Positions 20,712 through 31,246 are shown, numbered from the stretch's first letter. The stretch: 64,000 nucleotides of DNA from Parasutterella secunda (GCF_023336895.1 NZ_JAMBLT010000001.1:1-64000); one strand, 5' to 3'. The notes: a model not told the origin generated them from the sequence alone. Program-made: numbers and translations.

Positions 20712-20743
20712 ACCACCCATCGTACGGTTCCGTAATGGGCGGT
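20712..20743 (-). other. Group II intron domain V
   Basis: The 32-base minus-strand hairpin consists of a lower 9-bp stem (ACCGCCCAT with ATGGGTGGT, one G-U pair), a 2-base CG bulge on the 3' side, a 4-bp upper stem TACG/CGTA and a GAAC loop. This is the catalytic domain V architecture, and the lower stem and bulge look intact. Confidence 0.78.
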
Positions 20744-20745
20744 TA

Positions 20746-22019
20746 TTAATAACTTCCTTGAGTACGTTTCTTATAAACATCCCCAAGACAGACCCATCCT
20801 TTTCGATGAAGAAAGCCATTGGTAAACGTCGTTGCCAGTATCCAGCTGTGTGCAGTACGCCAGTATGACTTGCGAGTGTTCGCATGTTGCCATGCTAGCG
20901 AGGGTGACACCCCCAGTCTCATCAGCGCTTCGTACTGATCTTTTTCCACTGCTTCCAGTAGATCTGCCTTATTCGACGCCTCAACCATTTGTCCGTGTCT
21001 CGGACAAAAATCGCCATATCACTTCTCAAAAAGTAATTCACCCAGCCTCTCACAAACTCTGAAAGCTGTTTTCTGAAGGCGTCCAGGCTTTGCCCTCGGC
21101 TTCGGCTCGTTATCTCTCTGAGCCGTTTGACACATTTGTCCTTGGATTTCTGATGCGGTTTGTCTTTGATTTTTCCACCCTTTTCGGCGTAAAAACCAAA
21201 TCCCAAAAACTTCACATCGCTACTTCCAATGTAACGGATCTTCGTTTTCTCCTCGTTGAGTTTCAGGAAAAGTTTCTTTTCAATGAAAGGCTTGATATTC
21301 GCTAGCGTCCTTTCTGCTGCCTTCCTGCTTTTGCAGAAGATCATCATATCGTCCGCATAGCGAACAAACGGGTGACCTCTTTCTTCCAGTTTCTTGTCCA
21401 ACTCATTGAGCATGATGTTGGCTAGGATTGGAGATATCGGTCCTCCCTGTGGGGTCCCTATCGTATTGGGGGTGCTTTTACCGTCCTCCAATACCGGGGC
21501 TCATAAAAACTTGTGAATCAGCGAGATAACTCGGCCGTCCTTGATTCTCTCTGACAATAGTTGCAGGAGCTTCGAGTGATTGACCGTATCAAAAAACTTC
21601 GCCAAGTCCAAATCCACGACCCATACATATCCTTCATTGGCTAGTTTCAGACACTGTTCAACCGCTGTTTGACAGCTTCGATTCGGTCTAAAGCCGTGAC
21701 TGCTCTCGGAGAATACCTTTTCGTACTCTTCGCTTAGCTTTTGTTGCACCGCTTGTTGGACCCATCGGTCAATCGCTGTCGTGATGCCCAGTGGTCTGAA
21801 TTTCCCTTTTTCCTCCTTCGGAATGAGTACTCGTAGTACGGGTTGTGGTTTGTATTTCCCCGCTTTTATGGACTGCACCAGTTCGGGGCCATGCTCGAAT
21901 AAGTGGGCTCGAAGGTCTCCAACCTCCATTCCGTTGACTCCTGCACTTCCCTTGTTGGCGACCACTCTCTTCCAGGCTTGGTTGAGATTGGCACTTTATA
22001 TGGCTTCCAGTGTAACCAT
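20746..22019 (-). pseudogene. Broken group II intron reverse transcriptase/maturase
   Basis: A reverse transcriptase plus maturase domain can be followed across frames. The start MVTLEAI is at 22019, followed by an in-frame TAA at 21996-21998. RT motifs follow (NKGSAGVNG, RPLGITTAIDRWVQQA, SHGFRPNRS, VDLDLAKFFDTVNH), then an in-frame TGA at 21501-21503. GTPQGGPISPILANI and the catalytic box FVRYADDMM come next, then the maturase X domain. A one-base frameshift in an A run (T run 20941-20945 on the plus strand) comes before the tail YEALMRLGVSPSLAW. Two nonsense codons and one frameshift imply no full-length protein. Confidence 0.88.
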
Positions 22020-22453
22020 CCGTTCTACTCTGTTACGTGGTGGCATTCATCCTTGGTTGTCTTTTCTTGGACTCATTGACTACCGCTATCCTTTCGATTC
22101 CGTCAATACTTTCACAGCAACGATCTTTTGACCTTTCCACTTCATTGTCCAAGAAGCTACTTCAGGTGCCTCCGTTATTAATTTCGGCCCTTCACCAGTG
22201 CCATCCACTGGCTACTATGGCGTCTGCTGACTGCTCTCAGCAAGTTTTGCTCCGCGCTCGGTTCGATGTGGGAGCACGTCTGAGAGCCCTCCCCGGGTAA
22301 GGACTTAATCTTTCCCTTCATGTGTCCGCTTCGTTTACACCACAAGTTCTGGGTAGCTTTGGGACTTCAGCTTGTAGTGCAGCCTTATCCACTTGCAAAT
22401 GCCTAACGAAGTTTCTGTTCGTCGGACCAAAGGTTTGCCTCGGGCTTCTTTCA

Positions 22454-22485
<32 letters not shown>

Positions 22486-22564
22486 AGCTATGGGCTTGTC
22501 GCTACCAACCGCCCTCGGGACTTTCACCCGTTAGATTAAGTGCCATGCCGGGCACACACTTATT

Positions 22565-22588
22565 GGAAGCCGAACTTATTCGGCTTCC
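22565..22588 (-). terminator. recX 3' hairpin overlapping its stop codon
   Basis: GGAAGCCGAA pairs with TTCGGCTTCC around TAAG, and the recX stop TAA lies in the loop. No T tract follows on the minus strand, because the group II intron begins after AATAAGT. Whether it still terminates is unclear; it appears to have been the intron's landing site. Confidence 0.6.
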
Positions 22589-23100
22589 ACGAAATAATCC
22601 TCAAAATCGTCCGATTGAATAACTCGACGGGCGACATCCATTGAAAACCCTCGCGCTAAAAGGTAGCGCATCTGTTTACCCCGTTCTTTGAAGTCCTGCG
22701 GCGCCGCACCAAAACGCTTCTGCCACAAAGCCTGCGCCCTTTCATATTCGCTTTGCCCTAAATCCTGCAGCGTCTTTTCAATAATGCCGGCTGACACGCC
22801 GTCGGCTTTTAATTCATAGGCCAAACGAGCATTACCATACCGAGCCGAACGAAGTCTCACCCTAGAACGCGCAAAACGCTCGTCAGACAAATAGCCGCGT
22901 TGTTCAAGCTCATCCAACAAAGCCTCCAGCGTTGTCTCATTCTCCGACTCTTGTAAGTAAGGCCGCAGCTTTTGTCGCAATTCCTGACGACTGTACTCAC
23001 GTCTAGCTAAGTACCGAATAGCCCGAGTTTTTATGCTCGGGCTTTCGCGTTTACTTTGCTTTAGGGCAACAGTCGAATTCTCTTCATTAGATTTCAACAT
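22576..23100 (-). CDS. recX: Recombination regulator RecX
   Basis: RecX binds RecA filaments and limits their growth. The 174-residue protein shows the RecX helical repeats: [37 protein letters not shown] and the C-terminal [19 protein letters not shown] 23100 lies inside the last codons of recA and overlaps by 14 bases; a TTG four codons earlier is possible. The overlap implies co-transcription and translational coupling with recA. The last residues VEAE are encoded in one arm of the terminal hairpin. Confidence 0.9.
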   Translation of the reverse strand: MLKSNEENSTVALKQSKRESPSIKTRAIRYLARREYSRQELRQKLRPYLQESENETTLEALLDELEQRGYLSDERFARSRVRLRSARYGNARLAYELKADGVSAGIIEKTLQDLGQSEYERAQALWQKRFGAAPQDFKERGKQMRYLLARGFSMDVARRVIQSDDFEDYFVEAE

Positions 23101-24160
23101 CAGCGTCTTCAACTTCAGCCTTCTTCAAGGTTTTAACGCCTTTGAGTTCACGAATCTTATCTTCGATTTCCGTCAGTACTTCAGGATTATTCTTCAAAAA
23201 CTCTCTGGCATTATCGCGGCCTTGACCGATCTTATTGCCCTGATAGCTGTACCATGCACCCGATTTTTGCATCAGATTCAATTCCACAGCCATGTCAATG
23301 ACCTCTCCTTCATGCGAAATGCCGTCACCATAAAGGATGTCAAATTGAGCCGTTTTAAAGGGAGGCGCCACCTTATTTTTAACCACTTTCACTTTTGTAT
23401 CGGAACCGATGACTTCATCACCCTTTTTAATGGCACCGACACGGCGGATATCCAAACGCACCGAGCTGTAAAACTTCAAAGCGTTACCACCGGTCGTGGT
23501 TTCCGGGTTTCCGTAACTGACACCGATCTTCATACGAATTTGGTTAATGAAAACAACCAACGTATTGGTCCGTTTAATGGATGAAGTCAGTTTTCTGAGA
23601 GCCTGACTCATCAGACGAGCCTGCAAGCCCGGCAACGCTTCGCCCATCTCCCCTTCAATTTCAGCCTGCGGCGTTAAAGCGGCCACCGAATCAATAACGA
23701 CCATGTCAACCGAGCCGGAACGAACCAAGGCGTCACAAATCTCAAGCGCTTGCTCACCGGTATCTGGTTGAGAGATCAGCAACTCGGAGAGATTAACACC
23801 AAGGCGTTGTGCATATTGGATATCTAAAGCGTGTTCAGCGTCAATATAAGCACAGGTTCCACCGGTTTTTTGCATTTGAGCCACCACATGCAAAGCCAAT
23901 GTGGTCTTACCTGAAGATTCCGGACCATAAATTTCGATGATACGGCCACGAGGCAAACCTCCGACTCCCAAGGCGAGATCAAGACCGAGCGAACCGGTGG
24001 AGACCACATCAATGTCTTCGCTCATCCCTTTATCGCCCATGCGCATGATCGAACCCTTGCCAAATTGTTTTTCAATTTGAGCCAGTGCTGCACTCAGTGC
24101 CTTCTTTCGTTCTTCACCCTCTACACGCTCGACACGCGGTAACGTTTTCTTTTCAGCCAT
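23087..24160 (-). CDS. recA: Recombinase RecA
   Basis: The 357-residue strand-exchange ATPase also activates LexA self-cleavage. It carries Walker A GPESSGKT (residues 79-86), the Walker B region [10 protein letters not shown], loop L2 around [14 protein letters not shown] and [14 protein letters not shown]. It starts with AAGGAAAG just upstream and is followed by overlapping recX. I could not find a convincing LexA box in the 360 bases upstream, although SOS control is expected for the family. Confidence 0.98.
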   Translation of the reverse strand: MAEKKTLPRVERVEGEERKKALSAALAQIEKQFGKGSIMRMGDKGMSEDIDVVSTGSLGLDLALGVGGLPRGRIIEIYGPESSGKTTLALHVVAQMQKTGGTCAYIDAEHALDIQYAQRLGVNLSELLISQPDTGEQALEICDALVRSGSVDMVVIDSVAALTPQAEIEGEMGEALPGLQARLMSQALRKLTSSIKRTNTLVVFINQIRMKIGVSYGNPETTTGGNALKFYSSVRLDIRRVGAIKKGDEVIGSDTKVKVVKNKVAPPFKTAQFDILYGDGISHEGEVIDMAVELNLMQKSGAWYSYQGNKIGQGRDNAREFLKNNPEVLTEIEDKIRELKGVKTLKKAEVEDADVEI

Positions 24161-24524
24161 TTTCTTTCCTTAAACGGTTATCGTGCACCCTAGCTCATCG
24201 AACCGACACCTATTTAATATATTTTTACAGGAGTATTTAAAAAATATATCAATCGGCGTCTTTGTCTTTAAATTCGGGCAACTTGTTTTCTGTACAAGAC
24301 GAATTATTCACAATAAAAGATCATTTGTCGAGACTTTAATTGGTTATTTTTATTATCGTTTACCCTAATATTTGTATCAAACAATGATCTTTATCAAATA
24401 AAGTAAAACCATCAGCAAAATGCCCTCCCCAAAAAATTATTTGACAAAAGCTTTTAAATGCGGCATCATTTCGCACTCGGTTGGACACGTTACCAGTGGG
24501 CTTGTCCCGCTCGTTAAAGCAAAC
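24161..24524. other. Intergenic region between recA and tRNA-Lys cluster
   Basis: This AT-rich region must carry the recA promoter (minus strand) and the tRNA promoter (plus strand). I see no ORF with family character and no perfect LexA dyad. TTTA-N10-ACAG near 24216-24233 is at best a half site. Confidence 0.5.
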
Positions 24525-24600
24525 GGGTCGTTAGCTCAGTCGGTAGAGCAGCGGACTTTTAATCCGTTGGTCGAGAGTTCGAGTCTCTCACGACCCACCA
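24525..24600 (+). tRNA. tRNA-Lys (anticodon TTT)
   Basis: The 76-base cloverleaf has acceptor arm GGGTCGT/ACGACCC, D-arm TAGCTCAGTCGGTAGAGCA, anticodon loop CTTTTAA, T-loop TTCGAGT and an encoded CCA end. It is the first of three lysine tRNAs in tandem. Confidence 0.97.
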
Positions 24601-24623
24601 CCATCCGAAAATGTTGAAGGTTT

Positions 24624-24699
24624 GGGAGCGTAGCTCAGTTGGTAGAGCAGCGGACTCTTAATCCGTCGGTCCAGAGTTCGAGTCTCTGCGCTCCCACCA
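24624..24699 (+). tRNA. tRNA-Lys (anticodon CTT), copy 1
   Basis: The 76-base cloverleaf has acceptor arm GGGAGCG/CGCTCCC, anticodon loop CTCTTAA and an encoded CCA end. It is identical to the next copy. Confidence 0.97.
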
Positions 24700-24726
24700 A
24701 ACCTCCACGAAACCTTGATTGGCATT

Positions 24727-24802
24727 GGGAGCGTAGCTCAGTTGGTAGAGCAGCGGACTCTTAATCCGTCGGTCCAGAGTTCGAGTCTCTGCGCTCCCAC
24801 CA
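24727..24802 (+). tRNA. tRNA-Lys (anticodon CTT), copy 2
   Basis: An exact duplicate of the preceding 76-base gene, 27 bases downstream. The spacers differ, so only the tRNA unit is conserved. Confidence 0.97.
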
Positions 24803-24976
24803 TCGCCATCTTCTCCCCCACACCTTTTCAGCTCTCATTATTACTTGTTTGTTTTCTCATTTTTCTTCGTAACAACTTGAAAATTTCCGTCCAATTTCGC
24901 TCTTTTCTCTCCAAAAAACAACACTTAACGCTACAATAAATTCCTTGTTAAGTCTGTAGATACTGCCTTTTCAGAA

Positions 24977-25477
24977 ATGTTGTTTTTACCTACTCCTGAA
25001 GATACTGATCGACTGGGTTTATTGCTTGCTCAAAGCCTATTGGCTAACCGTCAAGCGATTACTCAATTAGGCCTCAATATTCGTCTAGAGGGTGATCTCG
25101 GCGCAGGTAAAACCAGTCTGACGCGTGCCACATTACGCGCCTTAGGCGTGAGCGGCCGAATCAAAAGTCCAACTTTCACATTGCTCGAGACTTACCCAAT
25201 CGATTCGGAAATTGAAGTTTTCCACTTTGACTTTTATCGATTTGAAAGTCCTGAAGAATTTTTGGACGCAGGATTTCGCGAAAACTTTGCTCCCGGCCAT
25301 ATCACTTTTTGTGAGTGGAGCGAAAAAGCAGGAAACTGCTTGCCTAACGCCGATTTAACGATCAGCTTAAAACCTCACGACGAAGGTAGGCAGGCCTTTT
25401 TGACAGCCTCTACAGAATTAGGATTAAACGTACTGAAAGCAATAAACGAAGCATGGACATCTCACGCAGAACACTGA
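24977..25477 (+). CDS. tsaE: tRNA t6A37 threonylcarbamoyladenosine biosynthesis ATPase TsaE
   Basis: TsaE is the ATPase partner of TsaB/TsaD in making t6A on ANN-decoding tRNAs. The 166-residue protein has Walker A GDLGAGKT (residues 39-46), SPTFTLLETY and FDFYRFESPEEFLDAGF, all family hallmarks. It overlaps the amidase gene by 25 bases, the usual tsaE-ami pairing in proteobacteria. The TsaC/Sua5-type enzyme of the same pathway lies at 31247-32227. Confidence 0.95.
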   Translation: MLFLPTPEDTDRLGLLLAQSLLANRQAITQLGLNIRLEGDLGAGKTSLTRATLRALGVSGRIKSPTFTLLETYPIDSEIEVFHFDFYRFESPEEFLDAGFRENFAPGHITFCEWSEKAGNCLPNADLTISLKPHDEGRQAFLTASTELGLNVLKAINEAWTSHAEH

Positions 25478-26847
25478 TCGGTACCACAACGGGTACACTG
25501 GCGCTCACCTTACTTCCCGTGCGGGTTGCTCATGCCGCACAGATGGTTGATGTCCGCATGTGGCCGGCAGAGGAATACACGCGTGTCACGCTTGAACACG
25601 ATGAACCGATTAAATTCAAGTATTTTCTTGTCCGCTCCCCCATGCCCTACCGCCTGGTGGTAGACATTGAAGGGTTAAAACTCACTGCGAAACTTCAGAA
25701 AATGATCTCCGACGTTTCGCCTAAAGATCCCTATATTCAAGCGGTTCGAATCGGCCAATTTACACCGACTGTTGTCCGCCTGGTGATGGATCTCAAAAGC
25801 GAGGTCAGACCTGAAGTTTTCTCTTTAAAGCCCGTTGCCAATTACAAATATCGCTTAATTTTCGATATTTACCCGGTTCAGTCGGAGGATCCGATTGCTG
25901 GTGTTATTGCCGGTCTTAACAATAAAGGCCAACAAAAAGATCCTTTGGGTGATTTAATCGCTCAAAATCGTCAGTCAGCTAAACAAAACGAGAGCTCAAA
26001 AGAAACAAAAACAGAGCCTCAGAAGCCTGCTCAAACGGCTAAAAACACAAACGCCGAAAAAAATAAAGCTCAAGCTTCAACATCAAAGTCTAAAACTGCG
26101 GCTGAAACTAAAAAACAAACTCAGCCCAAAGCGGTTGCCCCAAAAAAGAGGGATATCGTCATTGTGGTTGACGCCGGACACGGTGGCGAAGACCCTGGCG
26201 CAGTCGGCAAGCGTAAAACGTATGAAAAGCACATTACGCTTTCCATTGCAAAACGACTGGAGCGCCTGATCAAACGAGAAAAGGGAATGAAGGTCGTGAT
26301 GACCCGCTCATCCGATCACTTTGTGAGTTTAAGTCAGCGAGTGATGATTGCTCAAAAAGCTAAAGCACACCTTTTTGTCAGTATTCATGCTGATGCTTGG
26401 ACAAAGCCATCGGCCAAAGGATCTTCCGTTTATGCATTGGCCGAACGGGGTGCGACAAGTTCTGCAGCACGATGGTTGGCTAAAAATCAAAACGATGCTG
26501 ACTTAATCGGTGGGGCCAACTTTAAAGAAGTTGACAGACGTCTGCAGTCCGTTCTGGTTGATATGACCACTTCGTGGAAAATCAACTACAGTCTTGAACT
26601 CGGTCATAGCGTTTTGCAATATCTCAGCCGCATTAATACATTGCATCGCAGACAGGTCGAACAGGCTGGTTTTTTAGTCTTAAAAGCGCCTGGTATTCCC
26701 TCCATTCTTGTGGAAACGGCTTTCATCAGCAATCCTCAAGAAGAGCGCAAGCTCAAAACAGCGGCTTACCAGCAAAAAGTAGCCGATGCTATCCTGAAAG
26801 GAATTAAAGCCCAAGTCAAGAAAAATGACTCCATTATGCAAAGTTAG
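25453..26847 (+). CDS. amiC: N-acetylmuramoyl-L-alanine amidase AmiC
   Basis: This periplasmic peptidoglycan amidase splits daughter cells. The 464-residue precursor has a twin-arginine signal (SRRTLIG) ending near AHA, then an AMIN septal-targeting domain (residues about 30-140) and a low-complexity Lys/Gln/Thr linker. The zinc amidase_3 domain follows, with DAGHGGEDPGAVG, FVSIHADA and the C-terminal VETAFISNPQEE catalytic Glu. It overlaps tsaE. Its activator EnvC/NlpD is not in the window. Confidence 0.94.
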   Translation: MDISRRTLIGTTTGTLALTLLPVRVAHAAQMVDVRMWPAEEYTRVTLEHDEPIKFKYFLVRSPMPYRLVVDIEGLKLTAKLQKMISDVSPKDPYIQAVRIGQFTPTVVRLVMDLKSEVRPEVFSLKPVANYKYRLIFDIYPVQSEDPIAGVIAGLNNKGQQKDPLGDLIAQNRQSAKQNESSKETKTEPQKPAQTAKNTNAEKNKAQASTSKSKTAAETKKQTQPKAVAPKKRDIVIVVDAGHGGEDPGAVGKRKTYEKHITLSIAKRLERLIKREKGMKVVMTRSSDHFVSLSQRVMIAQKAKAHLFVSIHADAWTKPSAKGSSVYALAERGATSSAARWLAKNQNDADLIGGANFKEVDRRLQSVLVDMTTSWKINYSLELGHSVLQYLSRINTLHRRQVEQAGFLVLKAPGIPSILVETAFISNPQEERKLKTAAYQQKVADAILKGIKAQVKKNDSIMQS

Positions 26848-26951
26848 AAAGACGCTTTGAAAACTTTTGCAACGCATCTTTTCGACGATTTTGACGCTTT
26901 ACGGCTAAAATAGTTAAATCGTATTGTTTTTTATTCAAGGACATCGCAATC

Positions 26952-28016
26952 ATGGCTATCGTCTCTTTACGTCAATTACTGGATCATGCCGCAGAAAATG
27001 GTTATGGCGTTCCGGCATTCAACGTGAATAATATGGAACAAGTTCAGGCCATTATGTCTGCAGCCAGCGAAGTAGGAGCCCCGGTTATCATGCAAGCTTC
27101 TGCTGGTGCACGCCGCTATACCGGTGAGCTTTTCTTGAAAAACTTGATTCAGGCTGCTGTTGAAACCTACCCTGATGTCCCTGTCTGTATGCACCAAGAT
27201 CACGGTCAAAACCCGGCCGTTTGCCAAGGCGCCATCCGTATGGGGTTCTCTTCAGTCATGATGGACGGTTCTCTTCAAGCTGACGGTAAGACTATTGCCA
27301 GCTATGACTACAATGTCAACGTTACTCGCCAAGTGGTCGATATGGCTCACTGCATCGGTGTCAGCGTCGAAGGTGAATTGGGATGCCTTGGTTCCCTTGA
27401 AACCATGAAGGGAGACAAAGAAGACGGTCACGGAACCGATGCTAAGATGACCCGTGAGCAGCTTTTGACCGATCCGGATCAAGCGGCCGACTTTGTTGAA
27501 AAGACTCAGCTTGACGCACTGGCAATTGCCATCGGTACCAGCCATGGTGCCTACAAATTCAGTCGCAAACCGACCGGTGATATTCTGTCTATTGAACGCG
27601 TCAAAGAAATCCACCGTCGTTTACCGAACACCCATTTGGTCATGCACGGTTCTTCTTCCGTCCCACAAGAATATTTAGCTGAAATCCGCGAATTTGGCGG
27701 ACAAATGCGAGAAACGTACGGCGTGCCGGTTGAAGAAATTCAAGAAGCCATCAAACATGGTGTCCGCAAGGTTAACATCGACACCGACATTCGTTTGGCC
27801 ATGACGGCGGCTGTTCGTCGCTTCTTGGTTGAAAATCCGACGAAGTTCGATCCGCGTGAATACTTAAAGGCCGCCCGTAAGGCAGCTTATGAGTTGTGCA
27901 AACAACGTTATTTGGACTTCGGCTGCGAAGGCCAAGGTGCCAGAATCAAACCGATTGATCTCTTTACGATGGCCAAGCGCTATTCCAACGGTGAATTAAA
28001 GCAAAACGTCATCTAA
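26952..28016 (+). CDS. fba: Class II fructose-bisphosphate aldolase
   Basis: This zinc aldolase interconverts fructose 1,6-bisphosphate with DHAP and glyceraldehyde 3-phosphate. The 354-residue protein has [10 protein letters not shown] (zinc His), [19 protein letters not shown] and MHGSSSVP, which place it in the CbbA-like branch of class II aldolases. The long insert ending [12 protein letters not shown] is also typical. With fbp at 43.7 kb it supports gluconeogenesis. A hairpin follows. Confidence 0.95.
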   Translation: MAIVSLRQLLDHAAENGYGVPAFNVNNMEQVQAIMSAASEVGAPVIMQASAGARRYTGELFLKNLIQAAVETYPDVPVCMHQDHGQNPAVCQGAIRMGFSSVMMDGSLQADGKTIASYDYNVNVTRQVVDMAHCIGVSVEGELGCLGSLETMKGDKEDGHGTDAKMTREQLLTDPDQAADFVEKTQLDALAIAIGTSHGAYKFSRKPTGDILSIERVKEIHRRLPNTHLVMHGSSSVPQEYLAEIREFGGQMRETYGVPVEEIQEAIKHGVRKVNIDTDIRLAMTAAVRRFLVENPTKFDPREYLKAARKAAYELCKQRYLDFGCEGQGARIKPIDLFTMAKRYSNGELKQNVI

Positions 28017-28035
28017 CCCAACGGTTTTGTAACAC

Positions 28036-28066
28036 AGAGGGGAGCGAGCTCCCCTCTTAGCTTTCT
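28036..28066 (+). terminator. Rho-independent terminator
   Basis: A 9-bp stem AGAGGGGAG pairs with CTCCCCTCT (28049-28057) around CGAG, followed by a weak T-rich stretch. It ends fba, 7 bases before the dgkA ATG region. Confidence 0.7.
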
Positions 28067-28072
28067 TAGAAA

Positions 28073-28462
28073 ATGCCTGACGCTAAAGACCTCAAAGGTA
28101 AAACTGGACTAAAAAGATTGGCTAACGCGTTCCTTTATTCCAAAGATGGATTCGCGGCCGCTTATCGTTCTGAAGAAGCTTTTCGCCAAGAATTCTGGCT
28201 ATTAGTGGTGGGCGCCGTCATTGCTATTTTGCTGCCTGTCAGCCTTATGCAAACCGTTGCGCTGATTGCCGTCTTACTATTCCTGCTCATTGTTGAAATT
28301 CTTAATTCTGCTATTGAAGCTGCAATCGACCGCATAGGAGCTGAGATTCACCCTCTATCCAAACGCGCTAAAGACATGGGAAGCTGCGCTGTTCTTATGG
28401 CTTGTGCCATGGCTGCCTTAGTATGGATAAGCATTTTGGCTGATTGTATTTTTAACCGATAG
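28073..28462 (+). CDS. dgkA: Diacylglycerol kinase
   Basis: This small inner-membrane kinase recycles diacylglycerol to phosphatidate. The 129-residue protein has three membrane helices and the family signature EILNSAIEAAIDRIG, followed by HPLSKRAKDMGSCAV. Its length fits DgkA. It starts close behind the fba terminator, so transcription may depend on read-through or on an unseen promoter. Confidence 0.94.
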   Translation: MPDAKDLKGKTGLKRLANAFLYSKDGFAAAYRSEEAFRQEFWLLVVGAVIAILLPVSLMQTVALIAVLLFLLIVEILNSAIEAAIDRIGAEIHPLSKRAKDMGSCAVLMACAMAALVWISILADCIFNR

Positions 28463-28600
28463 CCCATCTGTCAACAATTGTTTTTCAGCAAGACAATTGG
28501 AGATAGAAAATTCTCGCACTGCGTACAAAAACCGCTAGAATGTATCCGTTAAAACGTTGGCAATGGGCCAACCCAATTTTCACAACGGAATCAAACGATC

Positions 28601-29488
28601 ATGCCCATTCTTGATACTTCTTTGCACTCCTTAAAGCGCATCTATCGCGGCAAAGTTCGCGACAGCTATGAGCTCGATGATGACAAGCTCTTGATTATTG
28701 CCACGGACCGTATCTCTGCGTTTGACGTCATTCTCGACGATCCCATTCCCTACAAAGGCATGGTGTTGCAGGCACTGACGGATTTTTGGTTTGAGAAACT
28801 CAAAGGCATCGTTCCGAATCATCTCACGGGTATTGATCCCACGACGGTCGTTGCCGAAGATGAAGTCGATCAAGTGAAGGGACGCTCAGTGGTCGCCATG
28901 AAACTGAAACCGATTCCGATTGAATGCGTGGTTCGCGGTTATATCGCCGGCGGCGGCTGGAAAGATTACCAGGCAACGGGCAAAGTCTGCGGAGTTGAAT
29001 TGCCCGCCGGTCTCAAACAAGCCCAAAAACTGCCGCAACCGATTTTCACACCGGCTGCCAAGATGGAAGTTGGCACCCACGATGAAAATATTTCTTTTGA
29101 ACAGGCAGTGCAATTAGTCGGTGAAGATGTCGCTCGACAAATCCGCGACTACTCTATCGAGCTTTACACACGTGCCGCAGAATATGCACTGACAAAGGGC
29201 ATTATCATCGCTGACACCAAATTTGAATTTGGTCTGGACAAAGACGGGGTTGTTCGCCTGATGGACGAAGTGTTGACGCCTGACTCATCACGCTTCTGGC
29301 CTGCTGATCAGTATAACGAAGGCATTTCTCCGCCTTCATTTGATAAACAGTTTGTCCGTGATTGGCTCGAAACTCAGCCTTGGAACAAAACAGCCCCCGC
29401 CCCTCGCGCTCCTCAAGAAATTCTGGAAAAAACGTCCCAGAAGTACCGCGAAGCGTTGCGCCGCTTGGCTGGCCGTGATGTGGCTTAA
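28601..29488 (+). CDS. purC: SAICAR synthase
   Basis: PurC joins aspartate to CAIR in step 8 of IMP synthesis. The 295-residue length and motifs ([57 protein letters not shown]) fit the longer proteobacterial form. A terminator-like hairpin follows before purE, yet the purC-purE-purK order suggests joint control of purine synthesis. Confidence 0.97.
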   Translation: MPILDTSLHSLKRIYRGKVRDSYELDDDKLLIIATDRISAFDVILDDPIPYKGMVLQALTDFWFEKLKGIVPNHLTGIDPTTVVAEDEVDQVKGRSVVAMKLKPIPIECVVRGYIAGGGWKDYQATGKVCGVELPAGLKQAQKLPQPIFTPAAKMEVGTHDENISFEQAVQLVGEDVARQIRDYSIELYTRAAEYALTKGIIIADTKFEFGLDKDGVVRLMDEVLTPDSSRFWPADQYNEGISPPSFDKQFVRDWLETQPWNKTAPAPRAPQEILEKTSQKYREALRRLAGRDVA

Positions 29489-29511
29489 TGTGATATTGAG
29501 TTAAACCCTAT

Positions 29512-29552
29512 GGCGCGGAATGGCTTTATCGCTCCGCGCCCTTCTTGTTTTT
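29512..29552 (+). terminator. Probable terminator between purC and purE
   Basis: An 8-bp stem GGCGCGGA (29512-29519) pairs with TCCGCGCC (29533-29540) and is followed by an interrupted T-rich tract ending GTTTTT. Confidence 0.65.
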
Positions 29553-29566
29553 AAGGTTAAAAAATT

Positions 29567-30061
29567 ATGCAAAATTCTCCTCTTGTCGGTGTTGTCATGG
29601 GGTCAAATTCTGACTGGGACATCATGAAAAATGCCTGCGACATTCTCAAAGAATTTGGTGTTCCTTTCGAAGCACAAGTGGTTTCAGCTCACCGTATGCC
29701 CGATGAAATGTTTCGCTATGCCGAGACCGCTCAAGAGCGCGGATTAAAAGTGATTATCGCCGGTGCCGGCGGTGCCGCTCATCTGCCCGGCATGCTAGCC
29801 GCTAAAACCGTTGTCCCGGTCTTGGGTGTTCCAATTCCTTCGCGTTATCTAAGAGGCGAGGATTCATTGCTTTCCATTGTTCAAATGCCCAAAGGTGTAC
29901 CTGTGGCTACATTTGCCATCGGTGAAGCCGGTGCCGGCAATGCCGCCCTTTTTGCAATTGAAATGTTAGCCGCTGCCGGATGCGAGGAAATGAAAGATAA
30001 AATCTCGGCTTTCCGACGTGCACAAAATGAAAAAGCACGAAATATGGTTTTACCTCTCTAA
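29567..30061 (+). CDS. purE: N5-CAIR mutase
   Basis: The class I PurE moves the carboxyl group of N5-CAIR to give CAIR. The 164-residue protein has [19 protein letters not shown] (catalytic His) and [11 protein letters not shown]. It is followed after 17 bases by purK, its usual partner. Confidence 0.97.
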   Translation: MQNSPLVGVVMGSNSDWDIMKNACDILKEFGVPFEAQVVSAHRMPDEMFRYAETAQERGLKVIIAGAGGAAHLPGMLAAKTVVPVLGVPIPSRYLRGEDSLLSIVQMPKGVPVATFAIGEAGAGNAALFAIEMLAAAGCEEMKDKISAFRRAQNEKARNMVLPL

Positions 30062-30078
30062 AGAATGCGAATCGAGTT

Positions 30079-31245
30079 ATGAACAAAAAATTGCCACTTA
30101 ACCCCGGAGAGATGTTGGGGATGATGGGCGGCGGTCAATTGGGTCGTATGTTTGCCATTGAAGCCGCTTATATGGGTTATCACGTAACGGTGCTTGAACC
30201 GGGTGAAATGCCGCCGGCAGCAGAGGTATCTTTAAAACACATTGCGGAACCTTATTTAAGTGAAAGCGGTCTGGATCGCCTTGCCCGTGAAAGCAGCGCG
30301 GTGAGTACTGAATTTGAAAACGTTCCCGCTCAAGCTCTTAACCGCTTGGCAAAAGAAACCTTTGTTGCTCCGCCGGGCAATGCCGTTGCAGTGGCCCAAG
30401 ATAGAAATGCTGAAAAACATTTCATCGAAACAAGTGCTCACGTCCCTGTTGCCCCTCATTGTCAAATCAGCTCTGAGCAAGACATTGAAGCCGCTGACGA
30501 ATCGCTCTTTCCTGCCATCCTTAAAACCGCTCGATTAGGCTACGATGGGAAAGGACAGGTTCTCGTTGATGATCGAGAACAGTTGCGAGAAGCGTTCACT
30601 ACGTTGAACAAAGTTGACTGTATTCTTGAAAAGCGTCTTAAGCTATTTAAAGAAGTTTCAGTCATTGTGGCCCGATCCTACAACGGTCAAACAGCGACGT
30701 TCCCCGTCTGCGAGAATCGTCATCGTAACGGTATCTTGGCTGTTACTGTTATGCCCGCGCGCATCAGCGAAACGATTTCCGATCAAGCCCGTCAATACGC
30801 CACACAAATTGTGGATGCTCTGAACTACGTCGGTGTACTTTGCGTGGAGTTTTTCGTTCTTGAGGATGGAACTTTAGTGGCCAATGAAATGGCCCCTCGT
30901 CCACACAATTCAGGTCACGCAACCATTGATGCCTGTTGGAGCAACCAATTCGAGCAACAACTTCGCTGCATGACCGGTCAACCATTAGCCGATACCACTC
31001 AGCATTCGGCCGCTGTCATGCTCAACCTGTTGGGTGACATTTGGTTTGATGGGGAAAATCACAGAGAACCGGACTGGTCCTCTGTACTGGCCATCCCCGG
31101 AGTCAAACTTCACCTTTATGGGAAAGCTCAAGCCAGAAAAGCCCGTAAAATGGGACACGTGACCTGTTTGGGTAAGACAATTCAAGAAGCCTTGCAACGT
31201 GCTCAAGACGTTGCCAAGGTACTTGGTTTACCGGAGCCGCAATAA
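30079..31245 (+). CDS. purK: N5-CAIR synthase (ATP-grasp)
   Basis: PurK carboxylates AIR with ATP and bicarbonate. The 388-residue ATP-grasp enzyme has the N-terminal MMGGGQLGRMFAIEA loop, the central TARLGYDGKGQ loop and the metal-binding EMAPRPHNSGH. It follows purE closely. The TAA stop at 31243-31245 lies one base before the ATG of the Sua5 gene, so these are one transcription unit. Confidence 0.96.
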   Translation: MNKKLPLNPGEMLGMMGGGQLGRMFAIEAAYMGYHVTVLEPGEMPPAAEVSLKHIAEPYLSESGLDRLARESSAVSTEFENVPAQALNRLAKETFVAPPGNAVAVAQDRNAEKHFIETSAHVPVAPHCQISSEQDIEAADESLFPAILKTARLGYDGKGQVLVDDREQLREAFTTLNKVDCILEKRLKLFKEVSVIVARSYNGQTATFPVCENRHRNGILAVTVMPARISETISDQARQYATQIVDALNYVGVLCVEFFVLEDGTLVANEMAPRPHNSGHATIDACWSNQFEQQLRCMTGQPLADTTQHSAAVMLNLLGDIWFDGENHREPDWSSVLAIPGVKLHLYGKAQARKARKMGHVTCLGKTIQEALQRAQDVAKVLGLPEPQ

Positions 31246-31246
31246 T

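Noticed and set aside
24210-24320. Possible LexA box upstream of recA (ACAGG near 24230, CTGTAC near 24290)
   Set aside because: Only half sites are present, with no CTGT-N8-ACAG at correct spacing.
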